The notes under the pieces: generated by a model
What the model saw: only the letters and a program-made list of their open reading frames with translations
What the model was told of the DNA's origin: nothing
Database searches by the model: none
Assembly: GCA_031270145.1 (NCBI GenBank)
Contig: JAISYD010000276.1
Span: 1-7,075 of the forward strand
Length of the DNA stretch: 7,075 bases
Direction of reading: 5' to 3'
Source: Planctomycetota bacterium
GTDB lineage: Bacteria; Planctomycetota; SZUA-567
Shown: one piece after another, positions 1 to 6,151 of the stretch
Numbering within the stretch: position 1 is the stretch's first letter
Layout: each line of letters begins with the position of its first letter
Made by a program: the position numbers and the translations under genes

Positions 1-387
1 GTTTAAACCCGGAATCGGGGCCAACGCCGGAGCAGCCACCGGCGCCGGCTCCGGAGCGGGGGCGGACGGCGCAACCGGACCGCCAAGGCTAAAACCCGGA
101 ATCGGGGCCAACGCCGGAGCAGACATCGGCGCCGGCTCCGGAGCGGGGGCGGACGGCGCAACCGGATCGCCAAGGCTTAAACCCGGAATCGAGGTCAATG
201 CCGGAGCAGACATCGGCGCCGGCTCTGGAGCGGGGGCGGACGGCGCAACCGGACCGCCAAGGCTTAAACCCGGAATCGGGGCCAACGCCGGAGCAGCCAC
301 CGGCGCCGGCTCCGGAGCGGGGGCGGACGGCGCAACCGGACCGCCAAGATTTAAACCCGGGATCGGGGCCAACGCCGGAGCAGACAT
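1..387 (-). repeat. 87 bp in-frame tandem repeat array, about 4.5 copies visible
   Basis: The anchor TTAAACCC (one copy with a single T to A change) recurs at 3, 90, 177, 264 and 351, an exact period of 87 bp with no indels. On the minus strand the period is 29 codons. Each unit reads PVAPSAPAPEPAP, then VA or MS, then APALAPIPGLSLGG with minor variants. The variants seen are Leu to Phe near 90, Gly to Asp near 165, Ala-Pro to Thr-Ser near 195, and Ser to Asn near 348. The array starts with a partial unit at residue 368 and continues past the left edge, so total copy number is unknown. High identity between copies points to recent duplication. Confidence 0.95.
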
Positions 388-1488
388 CGGGATCGGTTCG
401 GAGGATGGTTTCGCCGACCCGCCGCTAGAACCCGGCGGTACCGGAGCCAGCTTGATAGTTCTCGTCATCCTACCCGAAGAGGAAGAGGATGCCGGCGGCG
501 GAGTCGGCGTTGGCTCAGCCGCCGGGATCGGTTCGGAGGATGGTTTCGCCGATCCGCCGTCGGCATTCGCATCCGGATCGGAAGTCGGCTTGACGGCCGC
601 CGCCGGCATGTCGGCGATGGCGGGAATCGTTTCCGACGCCATCCCAAGCAAATCGGAAAACATGGCGGTTTCTTCCAGGCCTGTCTGTTCGACCAAATCC
701 TGGTCTATCCCTCCAACCCAATCCGGATTTATCCCCTTGGAAAAATCATGGTTTGCCCCCCCCTCCACATCCTCGGGCATCAAAAGGGATTCCGAATCGG
801 AAAACGAGGCTTTTCCCTCCCCGCCCTCGCCATAATCCATAAGGGGGAAATCCTCATCCGCCGCCGCGTCCGCCCCGGACGGGGCGGCTTCATGCAACAA
901 CAAATTCGCGGCCAGTCCGGAAGAGGCGGAAGGGTCGGGATCGGAAACGTGGCGATTTCTCACCCGCATTATTTCCAGGGCTTGGTCAATCTCCATCTTT
1001 GACATGGACACCGTGTCGATAGAGATGGTGTGGGGCGGTTTGGGGTGGAAACGAGTGGCGCTCCTGAACAAGTCCGAATCGCATTTGCCGGCCGGAACCG
1101 GAGCGCTTTTCGCCACATCCGGCGGCGCCTGGCCGATCAGGCCGGGATCCACGCCTGGCATGATCTGGGTGGTGTCGGTCTCGGAATGCTTCGCCGCGTC
1201 GGACATCTCGTCGGAGAGGCTCTGCATGGCGTCGACAATCCCGGGATCCTCCGGGGGCCGGGGGTTCCGGCAATCCTCGCCGCGGGCGGAATCGTCGCCG
1301 CATTCATTATCGTCGGTCAGGGCCTTGATCTGGCTGTCCGAGAGTTCGGCCTCAATGGTCAGGCTCAGACGGGAACCATTCAGCGACAGGTTGGTCACCC
1401 GAGCGCCGTCTCCGACTATGTTCATGAAAAGATGCCGGCCCAAGATGTTTTTGCCGCGGTTCTGGAAGGCGTGGGGGTCGTTGGTCAT
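1..1488 (-). CDS. Hypothetical acidic, low-complexity protein with C-terminal Ala/Pro 29-residue repeats (C-terminus outside window)
   Basis: I do not recognise this protein. The frame opens at ATG 1488-1486 and stays open for 496 codons to the window edge, so the C-terminus is missing. A Shine-Dalgarno GGAG lies six bases before the ATG, which supports this start. Residues 1-57 look the most ordered, with short hydrophobic strands around residues 20-26 and 41-49. Residues about 58-340 are rich in Asp, Glu, Ser, Gly and Pro, with short Leu/Met-containing patches around 165-178 and 240-295. A five-serine run lies at 334-338, and a small basic patch (RMTRTIK) at 340-346. From residue 368 on, the protein consists of 29-residue Ala/Pro repeats. 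Only three cysteines are visible (63, 73 and 136). There is no signal peptide or membrane segment. The gene begins 49 bp after the AICAR transformylase gene and may be co-transcribed with the chemotaxis genes. Its function is unknown; a flexible linker, scaffold or surface-associated protein is possible. In GC-rich DNA the open frame alone is weak evidence; the RBS, in-frame repeats and strand agreement make it credible. Confidence 0.75.
   Translation of the reverse strand, partial: MTNDPHAFQNRGKNILGRHLFMNIVGDGARVTNLSLNGSRLSLTIEAELSDSQIKALTDDNECGDDSARGEDCRNPRPPEDPGIVDAMQSLSDEMSDAAKHSETDTTQIMPGVDPGLIGQAPPDVAKSAPVPAGKCDSDLFRSATRFHPKPPHTISIDTVSMSKMEIDQALEIMRVRNRHVSDPDPSASSGLAANLLLHEAAPSGADAAADEDFPLMDYGEGGEGKASFSDSESLLMPEDVEGGANHDFSKGINPDWVGGIDQDLVEQTGLEETAMFSDLLGMASETIPAIADMPAAAVKPTSDPDANADGGSAKPSSEPIPAAEPTPTPPPASSSSSGRMTRTIKLAPVPPGSSGGSAKPSSEPIPMSAPALAPIPGLNLGGPVAPSAPAPEPAPVAAPALAPIPGLSLGGPVAPSAPAPEPAPMSAPALTSIPGLSLGDPVAPSAPAPEPAPMSAPALAPIPGFSLGGPVAPSAPAPEPAPVAAPALAPIPGLN
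388..559 (-). repeat. 37 bp direct repeat pair (388-424 and 523-559), in frame
   Basis: The 37 bases at 388-424 recur at 523-559 with one mismatch (C418 against T553). The offset is 135 bp, exactly 45 codons, so both copies encode the same peptide GSAKPSSEPIP (residues 312-322 and 357-367) in the hypothetical repeat protein. The copy at 388-424 abuts the 87 bp array. This suggests that an earlier duplication of a Ser/Pro-rich segment preceded or accompanied growth of the array. Confidence 0.9.
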
Positions 1489-1537
1489 TTCTCGCTCCGT
1501 TCGTTCCCTGGGAAGCCCCGGAACAGGGTTCTTCCCC

Positions 1538-2821
1538 CTAATGTTTGAATGCCCGCTGCCCGGTGAAAACCATGGCCATGCCATACTCGTTAACGGCCGA
1601 GATTATTTCGGCGTCGGCCAGCGACCCGCCTGGCTGGACAATCGCCGTCACCCCTTCGCGGGCAATGGCGTCCACTCCGTCCCGCTTTGGGAAAAAAGCG
1701 TCCGACGCCGCCGCCGAACCGGCAAGGCCGCCCCGCTCCGCCTCTGCCTCCGCCCGGACGGCCTGGACCGAGCCCGCCGGCAGGAGGCCATCCCGTTCCC
1801 GCAATTCCACCTCGAAGAGGAGCAGGCCATACCGGACATAAGCCAGATCATCGGCCTTTTTCTTATGGGCCTTGAAGATAGCCGTCTCCGCCACGCCTAC
1901 CCGGTCCTGGCCGCCGGCCCCGATGGCCACCGTGGCCTCGTCTTTCACAAACAGCACCGAATTCGAGGTCACCCCCTGCTCCACCCGCCAGCCGAAAAGC
2001 AGATCGGCCTTTTCCCGTTCCGTGGGTTCGCGCCCGACCCTCGCCGCCGCTCCCTCGCGGGTGTTGGCCTCGGCGGGAAGGAAGTCGGCCGCCGAGCGCA
2101 CCCGGTTCAGCGGCGATTGCTGGACGATGAGGCCGCCGTCCATGAGCGACTTGAAATCCACGAAGCGGAGGGGGGCGTAGTCCCGGATGCGGTCAAGACG
2201 GTCGACGCGGACGATCCGGAGGTTTTTCCGCTTGGCGAGGATGTCCAGGGCCGCGCCGTCGTAGTCGGGGGCCGCCACCACCTCCAGGTAGTTCTCCGCC
2301 ATGGCCCGGGCCGCCTCCACGTCCACCTTGACGTTCAGAACGGCGGCCCCGCCGAAGGCGGCCAGGCGGTCGGCGGCGTTGGCGCGGGCGTAGGCGTCGG
2401 CGGCGGAGGCGCCGTGGGCGGCGCCGGAGGGGTTGTTGTGCTTCATGATCAGGGCGGCCGGTCGGGGCTCCAGGTAGCGCAGGACGGCCAGGGCGCTATC
2501 AATGTCGGTGAGGTTGGTTTTGCCCGGGTGCTTGCCGAACCGGAGCATCCCCGACTCCGAGAGGCAGGATACCAGCCCCAACCCGGGTCCGATGAAACGA
2601 CAGTCGCCGAGGGAGAGATTCCCGGAAACCAATTCGTACAAGGCCGCTTCCTGGCCAGGGTTCTCGCCGTAGCGCAGGCCCTTCTCGATCCGCTCGCCCG
2701 CGTCGCCGATCACCCACGAACGCTTGCGGTAAACCAGCCTCTGATCGCCGAAGGATATGGTCAAATCGGCCGGGAAGTGATCGTCCATGACCGTCTTATA
2801 CATGGCCTTGATGTCCGGCAT
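1538..2821 (-). CDS. Stand-alone AICAR formyltransferase (PurH C-terminal-type, no IMP cyclohydrolase domain)
   Basis: This 427-residue protein matches the AICAR transformylase part of PurH, which transfers a formyl group from 10-formyltetrahydrofolate to AICAR to give FAICAR, the penultimate step of de novo IMP synthesis in the cytosol. Visible family motifs are LRYGENPGQ at 49-57, MKHNNPSG with the catalytic Lys127-His128 pair, TSNSV at 285-289, QDRVGVAE at 305-312, ASDAFFP at 372-378, QPGGS at 396-400 and the C-terminal FTGQRAFKH. Bifunctional PurH is about 510-530 residues with an N-terminal MGS-fold cyclohydrolase; that domain is absent here. The closest family is therefore the shorter PurH-like transformylases known from clostridia and some deltaproteobacteria. 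An upstream in-frame extension to 2986 exists, but it lies inside the rec-cheX gene and is Arg-rich junk, so the ATG at 2821 is preferred; GGGGA precedes it. A separate IMP cyclohydrolase must be encoded elsewhere. It sits 40 bp after rec-cheX. Confidence 0.93.
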   Translation of the reverse strand: MPDIKAMYKTVMDDHFPADLTISFGDQRLVYRKRSWVIGDAGERIEKGLRYGENPGQEAALYELVSGNLSLGDCRFIGPGLGLVSCLSESGMLRFGKHPGKTNLTDIDSALAVLRYLEPRPAALIMKHNNPSGAAHGASAADAYARANAADRLAAFGGAAVLNVKVDVEAARAMAENYLEVVAAPDYDGAALDILAKRKNLRIVRVDRLDRIRDYAPLRFVDFKSLMDGGLIVQQSPLNRVRSAADFLPAEANTREGAAARVGREPTEREKADLLFGWRVEQGVTSNSVLFVKDEATVAIGAGGQDRVGVAETAIFKAHKKKADDLAYVRYGLLLFEVELRERDGLLPAGSVQAVRAEAEAERGGLAGSAAASDAFFPKRDGVDAIAREGVTAIVQPGGSLADAEIISAVNEYGMAMVFTGQRAFKH

Positions 2822-2861
2822 CCTGTCCCCGTTGCGATCCTGGGCCGCACGACAGCCGCCC

Positions 2862-3758
2862 TCATTTCCCCTGGGCCGGAGGGGGCGGCGTCCCGGCCGC
2901 CGCCGCGCCGTCGGCCGCCGCCAAGCACACCTGGAGGGAAAAATCGTGCCCCTCGCCCTCGAAAAGCACCACGATATTCGGGACACCGGGCTGATGCTCT
3001 ATTTCATGGCCCGGCCCGGTCACAACCTTTGGCATGGATATGGTGAAATGGTATTTGGTCTTCACCAGCGACGCCTTGGCCTGGCCGGAGATCATGTTGA
3101 TGATTTCTCCGACCGCGTCCTCCACCTCCCGGGTGAGGCTTTCCATCGGCTTTTCCCCCAGCATCTTGCCGACCACCAGGCAGGCGAACTCGGAGGACAT
3201 GCTGATCACCACCGCGCCGACGGCGGCGCCGGACAGCCGCATGACGCCGGAGACCTCCCCCAGCATCTTGTAGTCGTCCTTGAGGAAGAGCTTTTTCCTG
3301 GTTATGTCCACCTGGCACATGGAGGAGAAGACATTGTGGGTGGCGTCGATAAAGGGGTTTATGAATTCCACGTTGATGGTGGGCCGGGTCCTCTGCCCCG
3401 CCTTAAAGGTGTTGGCGATGGAGCGAATGACGTCGGTTGGCTCGAAGGGCTTGTTGATCACCCCGACCGCCCCCGCCCTGACGCCGGCGAACACGCTGCC
3501 GGCGTTGGCCTTGGGGCAAAGGAGCAGCACCGGGACGCGGGGCAGCTTCTCCTTGACGGCGTAGATCAACTCGGCCCGCCCGTCCGGGGATTCCCCCTCC
3601 CAGTCAATCAGCACCACCGACTGGTCCCCCGCCGCGGCCAGCATCTCGCTCTTGCTCCGGACGTGGAGGAAATCAATGCCGTGTATTTCCCTGGCCGCGA
3701 AAGCGCTCTTTATCATGTTGGAGGTGGTGGCGCTGTCGGATACGGTTAGCACTTGCAT
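2862..3758 (-). CDS. Receiver-CheX fusion protein, probable CheY-P phosphatase
   Basis: The protein has 298 residues in two domains. Residues 1-120 resemble a response-regulator receiver: Asp52 sits at the phospho-acceptor position (VVLIDW) and Lys103 in NKPFEP. The N-terminal acidic pair is reduced to Ser7-Asp8, and the usual Thr/Ser is Cys81 (LLLCPK), so it is a diverged receiver. Residues about 127-280 match the CheX/CheC phosphatase family, with the ExxN active-site motif as Glu218-Ile-Ile-Asn221 followed by MISGQAK. In Thermotoga-type CheX the equivalent Glu and Asn dephosphorylate CheY-P. The last 18 residues or so are an Ala/Pro-rich tail. CheX-type proteins usually carry a single ExxN motif, as here, and often dimerise. 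The ATG at 3758 has an AGGA Shine-Dalgarno ten bases upstream. The gene follows cheY by 74 bp, which fits CheY-P as the substrate. The receiver may gate phosphatase activity; this is inferred. Confidence 0.87.
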   Translation of the reverse strand: MQVLTVSDSATTSNMIKSAFAAREIHGIDFLHVRSKSEMLAAAGDQSVVLIDWEGESPDGRAELIYAVKEKLPRVPVLLLCPKANAGSVFAGVRAGAVGVINKPFEPTDVIRSIANTFKAGQRTRPTINVEFINPFIDATHNVFSSMCQVDITRKKLFLKDDYKMLGEVSGVMRLSGAAVGAVVISMSSEFACLVVGKMLGEKPMESLTREVEDAVGEIINMISGQAKASLVKTKYHFTISMPKVVTGPGHEIEHQPGVPNIVVLFEGEGHDFSLQVCLAAADGAAAAGTPPPPAQGK

Positions 3759-3767
3759 CGTCTCTGA

Positions 3768-3783
3768 TCCTGGAAAGGCCAGG
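3768..3783 (-). promoter_or_regulatory. Hairpin overlapping the rec-cheX ribosome binding site
   Basis: Read on the minus strand, CCTGG, a five-base loop CCTTT, and CCAGG form a perfect 5 bp stem (3769-3783). Its 3' arm runs into the AGGA Shine-Dalgarno (3768-3771) of the gene starting at 3758. A nearby GATCC (3786-3790) could alternatively pair with GGATC (3766-3770), giving two mutually exclusive pairings. No U-tract follows, so it does not look like a terminator. A modest effect on translation initiation is possible but not shown. Confidence 0.35.
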
Positions 3784-3832
3784 CGCCCGGATCAGCGCAC
3801 GGCGGACAAGAAGCCTCCCCCCGGGCCCCAGA

Positions 3833-4201
3833 CTACTTTTTCAAGAACGCTTCCAGCTTGGTCTTGACGATTTCCGGAGTAAAGGGCTTGACGATGTAAT
3901 TGTTGGCTCCGGCCTTGATGGCGGCGACGACATTGGCTTTTTCCGCCTCGGTGGTGACCATAACCACCGGAAGCTCGGTGATGGCGGCGGTCTCGCGGAT
4001 TTTCATCAGGAAATCCAGGCCGTTCATGTTCGGCATGTTCCAGTCGGTCAGGATCATTTTGACGTCAGGGTTCGCCTTCAACTGGCTCAAGCCCTCCACC
4101 CCGTCCCCGGCCTCGACGATGTTGTCGTAACCGTTCGACTTGAGGATGTTGGAGATGATTCGGCGCATGGTCGATGAATCGTCCACCACTAAGATTTTCA
4201 T
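3833..4201 (-). CDS. cheY: Chemotaxis response regulator CheY
   Basis: This 122-residue single-domain receiver is about the normal length for CheY. All landmark residues are present: acidic pair Asp7-Asp8, phospho-acceptor Asp53 in LTDWNMPNMNG, Thr83 in MVTTEA, Tyr102, and Lys105 in VKPF. The DWNMP stretch is shared with flagellar-motor CheY proteins, so phospho-CheY probably binds FliM to set the direction or speed of rotation. No output domain follows. The ATG at 4201 has GGGAG about nine bases upstream, and there is no plausible earlier start. The gene lies 54 bp after cheB and 74 bp before the receiver-CheX gene, whose product is the likely phosphatase for it. CheA, the kinase expected to phosphorylate it, is not in the window. 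A different single-domain receiver role is possible, but the neighbours favour chemotaxis. Confidence 0.95.
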   Translation of the reverse strand: MKILVVDDSSTMRRIISNILKSNGYDNIVEAGDGVEGLSQLKANPDVKMILTDWNMPNMNGLDFLMKIRETAAITELPVVMVTTEAEKANVVAAIKAGANNYIVKPFTPEIVKTKLEAFLKK

Positions 4202-4255
4202 AGGCGCTTCTCCCGCGGTCGTTCCGGTCCCGTCGCCGGCGAGCCGACTGTGATC

Positions 4256-5305
4256 TCACAACAAGGATAGCACAGTATCCGTCACCCTGTCAAGCGGGAC
4301 GATCTTCTCGACGCCGCCGGTTTTTATGGCTTCCTTGGGCATACCGAAAACCACGCAGGATTTTTCGTCCTGAGCCACGGTCCTGGCGCCGGCTTCGCGC
4401 ATGTTTTTCATGGCTTCGGCCCCGTCCCGCCCCATGCCGGTCAGCATGACGCCTATTCCCAAGGAACCGACGTTCTTGGCGAAGGAATTGAACAGCACCT
4501 CGACGGACGGCTTGTGGCGGCAGACCAGCGGCCCATCCCGGGTCTCGGCCTGCCAATCGCCGGCCGCGCCCCTGCGGATCAGCAGGTGCAAGTCGCCGTT
4601 GCCGATGATGGCCCGGCCCGGCCTCGCTTCCAGGCCGTCCTCGGCCTCGAGCACCTCGATGGGGGTCTGGCGGTTCAAGCGCTCGGCGAAGGCCTTGGTG
4701 AAGGTGCCTGGCATGTGTTGGACAATCATGATGGGCGGGCAGTCGGTCGGCATTTTTCCCAGGACATCCTTGAGCGCCTCGGTGCCTCCGGTGGAGGCGC
4801 CGATGGCCACCAGCTTGTTGCTGCGCCTGCCGATGGCGTGGCCCGCCGGCTTGGGGGCGACCAGGGCCGGGCGGGGCCGCTGGGCCGGCGCCCCGGCCTG
4901 GCGGAAGCGCACCAGGGAGGCGGCCTTGACCGTGTCGATGAGCCGGGTGGAGAAATCCGTCATGGCCCGCTCGTTGGTCAGAGCCGGCTTTTCAATCACA
5001 TCGACCGCGCCGAGGTCCAATGCCTCCAGCGACAGGGAGCAGCCCTTGGGAGTGAGGCCGGACACGATAATCACCGGGGTGGGATACCATTCCATGAGTT
5101 TTTTGAGAAACGTGATGCCGTCCATCTTCGGCATTTCGATGTCCAGGGTGATGACGTCGGGATGCAGGGTCACGATCTTGTCGCGGGCGACAAAGGCGTC
5201 GGGGGCGGTTCCGATGACCGTTATCTCCGGATCCCTGGCCAATTCGCGCGACAGCACGTTTCGCACCACCGGAGAGTCGTCAACCACCAGCGTCTTAATC
5301 GCCAT
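4256..5305 (-). CDS. cheB: Chemotaxis protein-glutamate methylesterase/glutamine deamidase CheB
   Basis: The protein has 349 residues, the usual CheB size. It hydrolyses methyl-glutamate esters on chemoreceptors (and deamidates some glutamines) for sensory adaptation. Residues 1-125 are the receiver: Asp9-Asp10, phospho-acceptor Asp55 in TLDIEMP, Ser82 and Lys106 in EKP. A Pro/Ala/Arg-rich linker covers about 136-160. The methylesterase domain (about 163-349) shows the catalytic triad as Ser171 in GASTGG, His197 in VQHMPG and Asp294 in MLTGMGRDG. The frame is open upstream to 5461, but the extension has no homology and crosses the promoter. The ATG at 5305 has AAAGGG seven bases upstream and starts right at the receiver (MAIKTLVVDDSP), so I chose it. 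It is the first gene after the 165 bp intergenic region and probably heads the chemotaxis unit. Its partner methyltransferase CheR is not in the window. Confidence 0.96.
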   Translation of the reverse strand: MAIKTLVVDDSPVVRNVLSRELARDPEITVIGTAPDAFVARDKIVTLHPDVITLDIEMPKMDGITFLKKLMEWYPTPVIIVSGLTPKGCSLSLEALDLGAVDVIEKPALTNERAMTDFSTRLIDTVKAASLVRFRQAGAPAQRPRPALVAPKPAGHAIGRRSNKLVAIGASTGGTEALKDVLGKMPTDCPPIMIVQHMPGTFTKAFAERLNRQTPIEVLEAEDGLEARPGRAIIGNGDLHLLIRRGAAGDWQAETRDGPLVCRHKPSVEVLFNSFAKNVGSLGIGVMLTGMGRDGAEAMKNMREAGARTVAQDEKSCVVFGMPKEAIKTGGVEKIVPLDRVTDTVLSLL

Positions 5306-5378
5306 ACGCCAACCCTTTGCGTCATGAACCCGCCCCGTTGCGCAGCGGCCCCGCGATGAACCAGACCGGACGGGGATA

Positions 5379-5407
5379 ATTTTAAGGGATTCGCGCCGGA
5401 TTGTCCA
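5379..5407 (-). promoter_or_regulatory. Sigma70-type promoter for cheB and downstream genes
   Basis: On the minus strand the -35 element TGGACA (5402-5407) and the -10 element TAAAAT (5379-5384) are separated by exactly 17 bp, each with one mismatch to consensus. The -10 lies in the only A/T-rich patch of this GC-rich gap. Transcription would start near 5372 and leave a leader of roughly 67 bases before the cheB ATG at 5305. This is a housekeeping-type promoter, not the sigma28 or sigma54 type often seen for motility genes. Confidence 0.65.
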
Positions 5408-5427
5408 GATCAAACCTCGGCTTGATC
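5408..5427. promoter_or_regulatory. Perfect 6+8+6 dyad abutting the -35 element
   Basis: GATCAA at 5408-5413 and TTGATC at 5422-5427 form a perfect inverted repeat around an 8-base centre, and the dyad ends directly next to the -35 hexamer. This is where an activator or repressor of the cheB promoter would bind. It could also fold as a short hairpin at the end of the yggS transcript, but no U-tract follows. Regulator unknown. Confidence 0.4.
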
Positions 5428-5444
5428 GGCGAACCGGCCGCCGG

Positions 5445-5459
5445 GCCGGAAAATCCGGC
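5445..5459 (-). other. GC-rich hairpin just after the yggS stop
   Basis: On the minus strand GCCGGA, the loop TTT, and TCCGGC form a 6 bp stem beginning 11 bases after the stop codon of the PLP-protein gene. No run of T follows, so it is at best a weak or factor-assisted terminator or an mRNA 3'-end stabiliser for the nadA-yggS transcript. Confidence 0.35.
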
Positions 5460-5470
5460 AAACCGTAAGG

Positions 5471-6151
5471 TCAGGCGAAAAGGGCCGAACCGACGCGCAG
5501 CAGCGTGGCCCCCTCCTCCACCGCCGTCTCGAAGTCTCCGCTCATGCCCATGGAAAGATGCGGGAGGCGGATTCCGGTTTCAGCCTCGATGTTCCGCCGG
5601 ATTTCCGCCAAGCCCCGGAAAACCGGCCGCGCCGCCTCGGGGTTGGCCGACAGCGGCGCCATGGTCATCAGGCCCAGCAGTTCCAAACCAGGCTTCGCCG
5701 CCGCCAGGCGGACAAGTCCACCGACCTCGGCCGGGGCAACCCCGTATTTGGATGCCTCGCCGGAAACATTCACCTCCAGGAAAACGCCGGGCCGCGTCCC
5801 CAACCGCCTAGCCTCCCGATCCAGGATGTCCAGCAATTTCGCGGACTCGACGCTGTGGACGCTGGCGAAACCTCCGGCCAGGACCTCAGCCGCCTTGTTC
5901 CTTTGCAAATGCCCGATCATATGCCAACGGGCGTCGGCGGCGGCCAAGGCGCTTTTCCGGGCCAACCCCTCCCGGACCCTATTCTCGCCGAAATCGCGCA
6001 GCCCCAGGCGATAAATCTCGGCCACCTCGGCCGACGCCACCGTCTTGGTTACCGCCACCAGGGTTATTCCGGACGGATCCCGCCCGGAACGGCGGCAGGC
6101 GAGGGCAATGCGCTCGCGAACGCGGGCGAGGTTGGCGGCAATATCGATCAT
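5471..6151 (-). CDS. yggS: YggS/PLPBP family pyridoxal phosphate homeostasis protein
   Basis: The protein has 226 residues, normal for this family. It is a single-domain TIM-barrel PLP-binding protein resembling the N-terminal domain of alanine racemase; no enzyme activity is established, and members buffer PLP and affect amino-acid and keto-acid balance. Family motifs are the PLP lysine Lys36 in LVAVTKT, DFGENRVRE at 53-61, WHMIGHLQRNK at 76-86, VNVSGEASKYG at 127-137, GLMTMAP at 160-166 and the C-terminal LSMGMSGDFETAVEEGAT followed by LLRVGSALF. An in-frame extension to 6244 lies within nadA and is Gly/Arg-rich junk. The ATG at 6151 starts at the expected first helix, so I use it. This ATG overlaps the nadA TGA as ATGA, and only a weak GGA precedes it, which suggests translational coupling to nadA. 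The next gene, cheB, is separated by 165 bp and its own promoter. Confidence 0.95.
   Translation of the reverse strand: MIDIAANLARVRERIALACRRSGRDPSGITLVAVTKTVASAEVAEIYRLGLRDFGENRVREGLARKSALAAADARWHMIGHLQRNKAAEVLAGGFASVHSVESAKLLDILDREARRLGTRPGVFLEVNVSGEASKYGVAPAEVGGLVRLAAAKPGLELLGLMTMAPLSANPEAARPVFRGLAEIRRNIEAETGIRLPHLSMGMSGDFETAVEEGATLLRVGSALFA

Noticed and set aside
198..428. Plus-strand frame through the 87 bp repeats (and another at 452-835)
   Set aside because: Because 87 is a multiple of three, several frames stay open through the array. The minus-strand frame continues for 496 codons with an RBS and matches neighbour orientation, so the plus frames are likely shadows.
1384..1437. NLSLNG at residues 33-38 of the hypothetical protein resembles the (D/N)xSxxG half of a PilZ c-di-GMP site
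   Set aside because: The required RxxxR partner motif is absent upstream (arginines at 11 and 18 have the wrong spacing), and the segment is too short for a PilZ barrel.
1503..1524. Imperfect hairpin GTTCC/GGAAC with inner GGG/CCC between the AICAR transformylase and hypothetical genes
   Set aside because: The stem is interrupted and no T-run follows on the minus strand, so it does not qualify as an intrinsic terminator.
1004..3046. A 680-residue open frame on the plus strand
   Set aside because: It lies antisense to the AICAR transformylase and hypothetical genes, crosses their intergenic gap, and has a Gly/Arg/His/Pro-rich composition without any domain. It is a by-product of GC-rich codon structure.
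2787..3749. A 320-residue plus-strand open frame
   Set aside because: It is the antisense shadow of the receiver-CheX gene, whose minus-strand reading has clear family motifs; the plus reading has none.
5421..5436. GCCGATCA on the minus strand resembles a sigma28 -10 element (GCCGATAA)
   Set aside because: There is no TAAA-type -35 element at the expected distance upstream; the sigma70-type promoter a few bases downstream is a much better match.
5306..5461. N-terminal extension of cheB to an ATG at 5461
   Set aside because: The extra 52 residues have no CheB homology, are Arg/Pro-rich, and would place the promoter inside the coding sequence. The receiver begins exactly at the ATG at 5305, which has its own RBS.
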